Assembly (NCBI GenBank): GCA_964586765.1
Contig: CAZPHN010000004.1
Location: forward strand, 1-64,000
Reading direction: 5' to 3'
DNA from: UBA3263 sp964586765
GTDB lineage: Bacteria > Bacteroidota > Bacteroidia > Bacteroidales > Muribaculaceae
DNA: 64,000 nucleotides
This document shows positions 9,258 to 16,701 of the stretch, one piece after another. Positions within the stretch are counted from its first letter, which is position 1; every line of letters starts with the position of its first letter. Below the pieces are notes generated by a model. The model was not told the origin of the DNA. It did not search any database and worked only from the letters and a program-made list of their open reading frames with translations. The position numbers and the translations under genes were made by a program.

Positions 9258-12223
9258 ACATCACACCCGCCAGCGGTTCTCAGCTCTATCTGCGCGATAC
9301 GGCATTCAATCGCCTGATGCAGCGTCGAATCTTCAATGTGCTGTTTATAGCGTCGCCTTATGACGCATTTATGATGGAAGAGGACGGACGCGTAGAGGAA
9401 CAGCTCTATTTTGAGTATGTTTCACTTAATCTTTCGTCTCCTCCGCGAGTTACTCGCGTTTCCGACATAGGCGAGGCACTTGAAACCATGGCGGGTAAAC
9501 ATTTCGACATAGTCATAGCCATGCCCGGTCCTGACTTGAGTGACACCTTCGACGGCTTGCGCTCAATCAAGGCTGCCGCGCCTGAGACGCCTATCGTCGT
9601 GCTCACGCCGTTCAGTAAGGAAGTGTCACGTCGGTTGGAAAAGTCGGACCTCTCGTCGGTCGACTATGTTTTCTCTTGGCTTGGAAACGTTGACCTCCTG
9701 CTTGCCATCATAAAGCTGCTGGAGGACAAGATGAATGCCGAATATGATGTCAATACCGTAGGAATCCAGACCATTATGCTTGTTGAGGATTCCGTCAGGT
9801 TCTACAGCTCCGTGCTTCCTCACCTCTATAAATTCCTGCTCAAGCAGAGCCGTATTTTCAGCACTGAGGCACTGAACGAACATGAGCAGATGCTCCGTAT
9901 GCGCGGACGTCCTAAGGTAATCCTTGCGCGTGATTACGAGGAGGCTTGCGCTCTTTATGAGCAATATGGCGAGAATATGCTCGGCGTAATAACTGACGTA
10001 TCGTTCAAGCGCGAGGGAGTCAAGGATTCGCAGGCAGGTCTGAAACTCGCCCGGATGCTGCGCGAGCGTGACCCGTATCTTCCTATTATCGTTGAAAGTT
10101 CAGAGTCGGAAAATGCCGCTCGTGTTGGCGACTTTAACGGAATATTCCTTGACAAGAATTCAAAGAAGCTTCCCGTGGATTTGGGCGATGCCATAGCCAA
10201 TTATTTCGGCTTCGGCGACTTTATTATGCGAGACCCCGATACCGGTCAGGGAATAATGCGCATTACGTCGCTCAAGGACTTGCAGTACAAGATGATGGAG
10301 ATTCCTGACAAGACGCTCTATTATCATGCCATGCGAAACGATATTTCCCGCTGGCTGTATTCGCGCGCAATGTTCCCCATTGCAGAGGTCATCAAGGAGC
10401 ATCGTACCCGCTCGATTGATGATGTGCCGGCGGCGCGACTCCATTTCCTCGATGCCATTGTGCGCTATCGGCGTATGAAAAACCGTGGCGTGGTGGCTGT
10501 GTTCCGTAAGGACCGCTTTGACCGGTATTCCAACTTTGCCCGCATTGGTCAGGGGTCGATGGGGGGCAAGGGGCGCGGACTTGCGTTTATAGACGCGATA
10601 ATAAAAAAGCATCCGCAGTGTGATGCCATAGCGGGAACCGAAGTAAATATATCAATTCCGCGCACTGTAGTGCTCTGTACGGACTTGTTTGATGAGTTTA
10701 TGGCGGAAAATGACCTCTATCCGCTGGCTCTCAGTTCTGCCCCTGACTCTGAAATACATGCGGCGTTTATTGCGGCGAAACTCCCTGACAGGCTTACCGA
10801 GGACCTGAAGGCACTCCTCGAGGTAATGGATAAACCGCTTGCCATCCGTTCGTCTTCACTTTTGGAAGATAGCCACTATCAGCCGTTTGCCGGCGTATAT
10901 TCCACCTATATGATTCCAAACTGGACGGGGATGGGCGAGGAGACACTCCGAATGCTTTCCGACGCGATAAAATCAGTCTACGCATCCGTTTTCTATGCCG
11001 ATTCAAAGGCGTACATGACCGCTACCTCTAATGTTATCGATCAGGAAAAGATGGCGGTGATTATTCAGGAGGTGGTCGGCGTGATGCACTCGGATCTTTA
11101 TTATCCTTCATTTTCCGGAGTGGGTAGGTCATTGAACTATTATCCGCTCGGTGCGGAGAAGGCTGAGGACGGTGTAGTGCAGGTGGCTGTAGGTCTCGGT
11201 AAGACCATTGTTGAAGGCGGAACCGCTTTGCGCTTTTCGCCGCGCCATCCTTCTAAAGTACTCCAGACGTCAACTCTTGACCTCGCCCTGCGCGACACCC
11301 AGACGCGAATGCTTGCACTCGACATGACTCCAACGGCTCCTACCGATTTTACTGCCGACGATGGTTTCAACATACGTTCCCTGCGCGTTCAGCAGGCGGC
11401 TCAGTCCGGTTCGCTAAAGTATATGGTTTCAACCTACGATGTCAATGACCAGATTATACGCGACACCGATTCCGGTCCCGGACGCAAGGTCGTTACTTTC
11501 GCCAATATGCTGAACCACGGTGCGTTCCCCTTGGCGGAGGCAGCTGATTTCATGCTCCGCATCGGACAGAAGGAGATGGCGCGACCTGTCGAGATTGAAT
11601 TTGCCGGAGTGGTAAACGGTGCGAACAGCGGCACAATCTATTGGCTGCAGATTCGCCCCATTGTTGATAAAAAAGAGATGGGTGATGAAACCATTCTTTC
11701 CCTTTCTGACTCCGAGCTGCTGCTGCGGTCCACTACCGCGCTTGGCAACGGCAATATTGACAACGTGCGGACGGTGCTCTATGTCAAGCCCTCGGCGTTT
11801 AATTCAGCCAATACGCCTGTCATAGCCCGCGAAATCGAGGACCTCAACCGCAGTCTTGTGGCTGACGGCGAACCATATCTGCTCATTGGTCCGGGGCGAT
11901 GGGGCTCATCTGACCCTGCGCTCGGTATTCCGGTCAAGTGGCCTCATATTTCCGGTGCGCGCCTCATTGTTGAAAGCTCCTTACCCGGTTATCGTATAGA
12001 ACCGAGTCAGGGTACACACTTTTTCCAAAATCTTACAAGTATAGGTGTCGGTTATTTCACTATTGACGGCAATTCCGGCTATTATGATGTGGATTATCTT
12101 GATTCGATGCCTGCCGAGGTTGAGACAGACCATCTCAGACTGGTAAGATTTCCTGCTCCGCTTTCAATCGCGCTCAATGGTCGCAAATCGCTCGGTGTGG
12201 TTGCTAAACCGCGTGGTAACTGA
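9254..12223 (+). CDS. Receiver-like domains fused to a PEP/pyruvate-binding ATP-grasp domain
   Basis: 989 residues, cytoplasmic, no signal peptide. Residues about 27-155 form a first receiver-like domain (FDIVIAMPGPD, PIVVLTPFS). A second spans about 172-310 with MLVEDS (acidic pocket), GVITDVSF (likely phosphoacceptor Asp) and PIIVESSE. From about 430 the ATP-grasp domain of PEP synthase/PPDK begins: GQGSMGGKGRGLAF, then LAIRSSSLLEDS (about 529) and the metal-site-like VEIEFAGVV…IYWLQIRP. I find no phosphohistidine motif (GGxxSHAA) and no PEP TIM barrel; instead there is a C-terminal domain with LIGPGRWGSSDPALG (about 876) and SQGTHFFQN. It is thus not a complete PEP synthase but a signalling or phosphotransfer protein of unknown target. 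ATG overlaps the PD40 gene stop. Confidence 0.75.
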   Translation: MNITPASGSQLYLRDTAFNRLMQRRIFNVLFIASPYDAFMMEEDGRVEEQLYFEYVSLNLSSPPRVTRVSDIGEALETMAGKHFDIVIAMPGPDLSDTFDGLRSIKAAAPETPIVVLTPFSKEVSRRLEKSDLSSVDYVFSWLGNVDLLLAIIKLLEDKMNAEYDVNTVGIQTIMLVEDSVRFYSSVLPHLYKFLLKQSRIFSTEALNEHEQMLRMRGRPKVILARDYEEACALYEQYGENMLGVITDVSFKREGVKDSQAGLKLARMLRERDPYLPIIVESSESENAARVGDFNGIFLDKNSKKLPVDLGDAIANYFGFGDFIMRDPDTGQGIMRITSLKDLQYKMMEIPDKTLYYHAMRNDISRWLYSRAMFPIAEVIKEHRTRSIDDVPAARLHFLDAIVRYRRMKNRGVVAVFRKDRFDRYSNFARIGQGSMGGKGRGLAFIDAIIKKHPQCDAIAGTEVNISIPRTVVLCTDLFDEFMAENDLYPLALSSAPDSEIHAAFIAAKLPDRLTEDLKALLEVMDKPLAIRSSSLLEDSHYQPFAGVYSTYMIPNWTGMGEETLRMLSDAIKSVYASVFYADSKAYMTATSNVIDQEKMAVIIQEVVGVMHSDLYYPSFSGVGRSLNYYPLGAEKAEDGVVQVAVGLGKTIVEGGTALRFSPRHPSKVLQTSTLDLALRDTQTRMLALDMTPTAPTDFTADDGFNIRSLRVQQAAQSGSLKYMVSTYDVNDQIIRDTDSGPGRKVVTFANMLNHGAFPLAEAADFMLRIGQKEMARPVEIEFAGVVNGANSGTIYWLQIRPIVDKKEMGDETILSLSDSELLLRSTTALGNGNIDNVRTVLYVKPSAFNSANTPVIAREIEDLNRSLVADGEPYLLIGPGRWGSSDPALGIPVKWPHISGARLIVESSLPGYRIEPSQGTHFFQNLTSIGVGYFTIDGNSGYYDVDYLDSMPAEVETDHLRLVRFPAPLSIALNGRKSLGVVAKPRGN

Positions 12224-12224
12224 G

Positions 12225-12827
12225 TTATTTCCTGTGCCGCCGGCGGTTTATGTAAATCCAATAGCCGGTAATTGGTAGCGATGCGCCGATTATGACGGCG
12301 ATGAACCAGAGTATGCGTAGCCCCATTCCGCCTATGCGACCTGTGTGCAGTCCGGATATAATATGGAACAGCGGCTCCGATGTATGTTCCTCGAACAGAT
12401 AATAGACCGCATCGCGAAACCAGCCGAATGACCATGTCATACCGGTCAGCGCGCATAGCAACAGGATAATCATTACGTACACTCCTAAAGTTACGTGCAT
12501 TCCACGGAGCGGAGTAGGGAAGACTACGTTTAGACTCTTGCGGAAATTATGGCGTGCACGCTTAATCCACATTATCAGCCCTGACAGAAGTATAATAACG
12601 AATGCAAGGGTTGAGTAACCTATAATGATTTTGCCCAATGAGCCGATGCAAAGTGAACGGTGAAGCGAATGTACCGCAGCGAAAAAAGGTAGCTTTCCTA
12701 CAGCGTCGGGAGCAAACGCAGTCGATATTTCGCGCTCGAACGAGAGCAACGCACCGCTTAAACAAATCAAAAAAATAAAAATGCCGAGCGGAATTGACAT
12801 CCACTTATGAATTCTGTGCCAAATCAT
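12225..12827 (-). CDS. Short PepSY-associated membrane protein
   Basis: 200 residues with about four membrane helices (about 10-30, 66-87, 110-135, 168-190). The N-terminal WHRIHKWMSIPLG and internal GMHVTLGVY and FHIISGLHTGRIGG carry the conserved histidines of the PepSY_TM family, whose members are linked to iron or haem reduction. It is about half the usual length and lacks the periplasmic PepSY domain between helices. It is convergent with the preceding gene: only one base separates the two stop codons, and no terminator lies between them. Confidence 0.7.
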   Translation of the reverse strand: MIWHRIHKWMSIPLGIFIFLICLSGALLSFEREISTAFAPDAVGKLPFFAAVHSLHRSLCIGSLGKIIIGYSTLAFVIILLSGLIMWIKRARHNFRKSLNVVFPTPLRGMHVTLGVYVMIILLLCALTGMTWSFGWFRDAVYYLFEEHTSEPLFHIISGLHTGRIGGMGLRILWFIAVIIGASLPITGYWIYINRRRHRK

Positions 12828-12845
12828 TGATAAATCTCAGTAGAA

Positions 12846-14090
12846 TTACTCTGTTTTAGTTAATATGACTATGTATTCATTAGTCATTGTAGTTGATATC
12901 ACGCCGGTTTTATTTGTCGGACTGTTTTTTGACGGCATTCTTTTGTTGGGAATTTCACGCACTATTGTAACGTCATGTTTAAATCCACATTTCTCAAACA
13001 TTTCAGCCGTGAAATAATCCAGATCAATCTGGATGGACTTGACGCGTCTGTTGCCGACTACGTAACATACCCTTCCACCCTTTCTGACTGCAGTCGCTAC
13101 ATTCCTGATGGAATTCCAATAGTCATTAAGAAATGAAATCACCTCAAAATACCGTTTTTCATCTAAACGCTTTATTTCAGCTAATTCTTCCTTAATGCTG
13201 TCTGACTCAAATACGGCGGTTTTGGACTTGACTCCGCCCATTAAAATATTATCAAGTGATTTAGCGTTCTCGAAATCAAACCATTCGTTTGACCATCGGC
13301 TGAATTGACCGTATGCTACTGTAGTATGGCTATCTCCGTATGGCGGCGATGTGATGACCATATCAACACTTTCTTCCGGAAGAATATCCCTTGGTATACC
13401 GATAGATGTATTAAAGTCAAATATCGAGGCTAATTCGCCGTTGCTGACAGAATTAAATGACTCCAAACCGTTGCGGTTTCTGTGAACTTTTCTCTCAAAT
13501 AATTGAAAAACATCAGGATTAAACTTCTCAATCTGTTTTTCGGACATTTTATAACGCTTGAATTCCCCGTTACGTGTAAAGCTGACTTCTCTTACCGTTT
13601 CTGATAAACATAATAAGAAGAAATCCTGTACCTCGGGTTTCAACTCGAGGATAATCTGATTTATATATGAGAGTTTAAGCAGATTTTCTAAGGTATACCA
13701 GAATTTATAGTTGGAAATCCTGCTGAAATCGGTATTAATCACCTTTTCCGGAGAATATAGCATAATGCTTTCTATAACATAGGTGATTGAAGCGTTAATG
13801 TCAGCAATATTAAAATGCTGATTTTTCACTTTACTCATAAACCGGGCGAGCGGATTGAGGTCCGTACCAACGGAACGTATTCCTTTAAGTGACGCTTCGA
13901 CTAATGTCGTTCCGCTACCCACGTAAGGGTCAAATATCAGGTTTACGCCCCCTTCCGGAGCATAGTCATCAATCAGCTTCCTCGCAATCTGGGGAATCAT
14001 CATAGCCGGATATATATGGTAGCAGTGGGTATATTCTTTTGTATCTGCAGTTCTGAAACTCCAGAAATTATCGGTTACTCTCTGATACAT
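12846..14090 (-). CDS. Type II DNA methyltransferase (amino-methylating)
   Basis: 414 residues. SAM-binding motif I is FDPYVGSGTTLVEA (about residues 58-71) and the catalytic motif IV is TSPPYGDS (about 250-257); the SPPY form is common in cytosine-N4 enzymes, though adenine-N6 is not excluded. The N-terminal YHIYPAMMIPQIARKLI matches a helix conserved in such methyltransferases. The stretch of about 170 residues between motifs I and IV probably holds the target recognition region. It is divergent from the Xre regulator and nuclease (14216-15233), and so protects host DNA against that nuclease. The block looks AT-richer than its neighbours. Confidence 0.85.
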   Translation of the reverse strand: MYQRVTDNFWSFRTADTKEYTHCYHIYPAMMIPQIARKLIDDYAPEGGVNLIFDPYVGSGTTLVEASLKGIRSVGTDLNPLARFMSKVKNQHFNIADINASITYVIESIMLYSPEKVINTDFSRISNYKFWYTLENLLKLSYINQIILELKPEVQDFFLLCLSETVREVSFTRNGEFKRYKMSEKQIEKFNPDVFQLFERKVHRNRNGLESFNSVSNGELASIFDFNTSIGIPRDILPEESVDMVITSPPYGDSHTTVAYGQFSRWSNEWFDFENAKSLDNILMGGVKSKTAVFESDSIKEELAEIKRLDEKRYFEVISFLNDYWNSIRNVATAVRKGGRVCYVVGNRRVKSIQIDLDYFTAEMFEKCGFKHDVTIVREIPNKRMPSKNSPTNKTGVISTTMTNEYIVILTKTE

Positions 14091-14136
14091 TGCGTTATAT
14101 CTTGCTATATCTTCGCTGGTTGTGATGATTTGTGTG

Positions 14137-14144
14137 CAAAGTTA
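14137..14144 (-). promoter_or_regulatory. -7 element for the methyltransferase gene
   Basis: On the minus strand TAACTTTG, a full TAnnTTTG match, about 46 bases before the methyltransferase ATG (14090). No normal -33 box is visible; the position is instead occupied by the operator-like palindrome at 14153-14167, so this promoter may be controlled by the Xre protein. Confidence 0.55.
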
Positions 14145-14152
14145 CTAATTTT

Positions 14153-14167
14153 CTCTCAAATTGAGGG
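14153..14167. promoter_or_regulatory. Controller operator 1 (imperfect palindrome)
   Basis: CTCTCA-AAT-TGAGGG is a near copy of the perfect palindrome at 14198-14212; the two start 45 bases apart. It lies just upstream of the -7 element for the methyltransferase. A pair of related palindromes between a methyltransferase and a divergent Xre gene is the usual layout for a controller-protein binding region. Confidence 0.6.
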
Positions 14168-14189
14168 GGATTTTGAGTTAAAAAAGCGA

Positions 14190-14197
14190 TAAATTTG
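14190..14197 (+). promoter_or_regulatory. -7 element for the controller and nuclease genes
   Basis: TAAATTTG fits TAnnTTTG and directly abuts operator 2. A start point about 5 bases further on would give a leader of about 14 bases to the GTG at 14216. No standard -33 element is seen. Confidence 0.55.
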
Positions 14198-14212
14198 CTC
14201 TCAAAATGAGAG
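14198..14212. promoter_or_regulatory. Controller operator 2 (perfect palindrome)
   Basis: CTCTCA-AAA-TGAGAG has perfect 6-base arms around three A residues. It covers the expected transcription start of the controller gene and ends 3 bases before its GTG start, a position suited to autorepression. Binding by the Xre protein is inferred. Confidence 0.65.
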
Positions 14213-14215
14213 ATT

Positions 14216-14494
14216 GTGAAGAAAACTGATTTTCAAAATGAGGTTGTAAACCGCGTGCGGCAGCTAAGAATTGACAATAAAGTCAGCCAAGTAGGGTTAG
14301 CTAATATCATTGATGTTAGTAACGGACAGATAGGGAATATTGAAAGCCCCAAATTTCAACATAAGTATACCCTTAAGCAACTTTACGTGATATCGCGGCA
14401 TTTTAATGTCACGCTTTCTTATCTGTTGACCGGAAATGATGATATTTTAGATAATGATTCTTTTGTAAAGGTTTTAATCAGATATGATGAATAA
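14216..14494 (+). CDS. Xre-family controller protein of the restriction system
   Basis: 92 residues, starting with GTG; the nearby ATG at 14206 is in another frame and stops quickly. A helix-turn-helix domain spans about residues 8-70 (VRQLRIDNKVSQVGLANIIDV then SNGQIGNIES). Size and place, upstream of and overlapping a restriction endonuclease gene and divergent from its methyltransferase, fit a C protein that times nuclease expression. Two palindromes at 14153 and 14198 are the likely binding sites. Confidence 0.75.
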   Translation: MKKTDFQNEVVNRVRQLRIDNKVSQVGLANIIDVSNGQIGNIESPKFQHKYTLKQLYVISRHFNVTLSYLLTGNDDILDNDSFVKVLIRYDE

Positions 14495-15233
14495 GGATAA
14501 GATTATAAAGGCTTTCTATAATGTTAAGGCCATGGGGTGGGTTAAAAGCCATCGGAGTAACAATACCGGAATAGGAAAGACATTTGAAGACTGCATTGGA
14601 GTATTGGAAAACAATCTCAAGAAACCGGACCTATACGGGTTTGAGATTAAAGCACACAGGGGTGAATCGTCATCGTATGTCACTCTCTTTACCAAGTCAC
14701 CCTCTTTCCCCAAAAGAGGAGCTAATGCCTATTTGAAAAATAAATTCGGCGATAATTATCCGGGCAGTGATATGAAAAAACTGCATACGTCAATCTTTGC
14801 CAATGGGTTCAATACGTATATGGGGCGTTACTCGTTCCGGCTCAACCATAAACCGGAGGAGAAGAGGATTTATATCGGCGTGTATACGTTAAATGGTGAA
14901 ACCTTGCTCGATGAATCGGTCTATTATACATACGATGATATCCAGAATGCTTTGACAAAGAAATTGCATAATCTTTTCTATGTAAGGGCGCAGCGTAGAC
15001 ATTTAGAAGAAGGGAAAGAGGAATTTTTATTTGATTATGCGGAGATATACACAACTCCCTCTCTCCAAAACTTTTTGGATATGTTGGAGAAAGGGGAAAT
15101 CATGTATGATATAAGAATGGGTGCTTACCAGAGTGGAAAGAACAAAGGCAAGCCTCATGACCATGGAAGCGGTTTCCGGGTACGCAAAGAAAATATCAGC
15201 AAACTCTACTCTTATCGCGAAGAAGTTAAATAG
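14484..15233 (+). CDS. Type II restriction endonuclease, MvaI/BcnI-like
   Basis: 249 residues. N-terminal GIGKTFEDCIG followed by DLYGFEIKAHR gives candidate catalytic residues Glu35, Asp49, Glu54 and Lys56 of a PD-(D/E)xK site with the spacing seen in the MvaI/BcnI and MutH fold group. Enzymes of that group cut CCWGG or CCSGG as monomers; the site here cannot be read from sequence. ATG overlaps the end of the controller gene by 11 bases (a second Met is next), so the two are translated together. The reading frame is intact. Confidence 0.72.
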   Translation: MMNKDKIIKAFYNVKAMGWVKSHRSNNTGIGKTFEDCIGVLENNLKKPDLYGFEIKAHRGESSSYVTLFTKSPSFPKRGANAYLKNKFGDNYPGSDMKKLHTSIFANGFNTYMGRYSFRLNHKPEEKRIYIGVYTLNGETLLDESVYYTYDDIQNALTKKLHNLFYVRAQRRHLEEGKEEFLFDYAEIYTTPSLQNFLDMLEKGEIMYDIRMGAYQSGKNKGKPHDHGSGFRVRKENISKLYSYREEVK

Positions 15234-15260
15234 CCCGCATTTTTTCAGTTTGCGTTGAAG

Positions 15261-16607
15261 TCAATTTGCGGAATGGCAAAGGGCGAATAGTTTTCCGAAC
15301 CATGCGGCCAATGGAGCCGGTGCGCTGAGGAGACCGCTGTTATATTGAAGATTTAACAGCGAGAACCTGACCCTTAAATTCGGTTCATATTTTTTGTTGT
15401 AAAGGGCAAGACTGTTGCCATTGATGTTTCCGGCGGCTTTCACCTCGATAGGAATGATTTCAGACTCCCATTGTATTACGAATTCAACTTCGGCTGTTGC
15501 TTCCGATGTCCAGTAGGCAGGGAGCTGGTTGTCAAGCATCGGAATTATATTTTGTAAAACGACATTCTCGGCCAGTGCTCCTTTGAACTCCACATAATTT
15601 GCAACGGGGTCGAGGATTATTGCTGCCGGAAGTCCGGATAACCGCCGGAGCAGACCGCAATCTGACGCATATACTTTAAAGATGCTGCTCTCCTTATACA
15701 TTGACATCGGTATACCCGGGCGCGAAATATGCTCTATCTGGTAAATCAGACCGGCGTCTTTAAGCCACATGAGCGCATCTTCATAGTCCTTGGAGCGGGC
15801 TCCGGTTTTGATGACTTTATAGATAAACTTTCGGTTTTCTTTGGCTAACTGGGCGGGCAGAGAATGCCATATGGCTCGAATTCGCGGAATTTCACGTGGC
15901 TCTGCATATTTCGCGAAGTCAAGCTCATATAAATCAAGAATATCTTGGAGAATGGTATCGACAGCTTCCGTTCCCTTGTTTTCAATCATTGCGACGGCTG
16001 CTTCAGGCATGCCACCGCAAACCTGATATCTGCGATACGCCACGGTCAGTTTATTAAGGATTATCGTCGGAAGGTGTTCAATAGAGTCTAACTGTTCGAT
16101 GAAGTTAAACGTGGAAGTGTCATCTGCCCTGAGGAATTCCTTAAAGGTAAACGGATACATTCGCATTAGTGTGACTTTTCCGACCGGAACCGTCATCCGC
16201 CTTCTCTTTACGGCAACGCCAAGCAGTGACCCGGCCGCGATAATATGATATTGCGGAGCATCTTCATAAAAATATTTCAAACTGTTGAGCGCAGCCTCAC
16301 ACTCTTGAATTTCATCAAATATAATAAGGGTTTCACCGGGGAGTAGCGGTACGCTGCTGTATAACGCCAGTTCACGTATTATTCGCTCAGGCTCTTTGGT
16401 CGTTTCAAAAATACTCTTCAGTTCCGGTTGACGGTCAAAGTCAAATTTTTGGACGTAGGTGTAGCATTCGTGTCCGAACTGCTCCATGGCCCACGTCTTC
16501 CCTATTTGGCGTGCGCCCTGAAGGAGAATCGGTTTTCGGTTAGGCGAGTCTCTCCATCGCTTGAAATCTTCAAGGATATAACGTTCAATTTTCATATGTT
16601 TTTGCAT
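15261..16607 (-). CDS. AAA ATPase with DUF4143 domain
   Basis: 448 residues (444 if the ATG at 16595 is used). Walker A GARQIGKTW lies at about residues 31-39, Walker B is LIIFDEIQE (about 93-101), and the C-terminal half fits DUF4143, a PD-(D/E)xK-like domain (FVIQWESEIIPIEVKAAG: E-x-K core). Such proteins are frequent in Bacteroidales, often in many copies, and their role is unsettled (suspected regulation or defence). It stands alone between the restriction system and the export operon. A large dyad (16600-16663) reaches from its -7 box into its first codons. Confidence 0.82.
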   Translation of the reverse strand: MQKHMKIERYILEDFKRWRDSPNRKPILLQGARQIGKTWAMEQFGHECYTYVQKFDFDRQPELKSIFETTKEPERIIRELALYSSVPLLPGETLIIFDEIQECEAALNSLKYFYEDAPQYHIIAAGSLLGVAVKRRRMTVPVGKVTLMRMYPFTFKEFLRADDTSTFNFIEQLDSIEHLPTIILNKLTVAYRRYQVCGGMPEAAVAMIENKGTEAVDTILQDILDLYELDFAKYAEPREIPRIRAIWHSLPAQLAKENRKFIYKVIKTGARSKDYEDALMWLKDAGLIYQIEHISRPGIPMSMYKESSIFKVYASDCGLLRRLSGLPAAIILDPVANYVEFKGALAENVVLQNIIPMLDNQLPAYWTSEATAEVEFVIQWESEIIPIEVKAAGNINGNSLALYNKKYEPNLRVRFSLLNLQYNSGLLSAPAPLAAWFGKLFALCHSAN

Positions 16608-16663
16608 CGGAAAGTTTGATTTTGTGTGTAATATTACATTTTTTCAAACTTTCTGATGCAAAA
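16600..16663. promoter_or_regulatory. Large nested dyad at the start of the DUF4143 gene
   Basis: TTTTGCATCGGAAAGTTTGA (16600-16619) pairs with 16644-16663 over 20 bases with a single mismatch. A second, nearly concentric palindrome TGTAATATTACA sits at 16627-16638. The right arm overlaps the -7 box TAATTTTG (16666-16659, minus strand; TTTG at 16691-16688 is 21 bases upstream), and the left arm covers the first ATG. Probable operator, or a transcript hairpin that controls translation. Confidence 0.6.
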
Positions 16664-16701
16664 TTATGTGTTTTTTTAGAAAAATCCAAATCCGGAGGGG
16701 A

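Noticed and set aside
9254..12223. Annotation as a full phosphoenolpyruvate synthase (ppsA)
   Set aside because: The phosphohistidine motif and the PEP-binding barrel are not found; only the ATP-grasp part is shared.
12846..16607. A prophage or transposon carrying the restriction system and ATPase
   Set aside because: No integrase, transposase, terminal repeat or target-site duplication is visible at the edges.
16600..16663. The DUF4143 dyad as a second invertible promoter
   Set aside because: The interior is only 24 bases and the -7 box lies in and beyond the right arm, not between the arms, so inversion would not turn the promoter.
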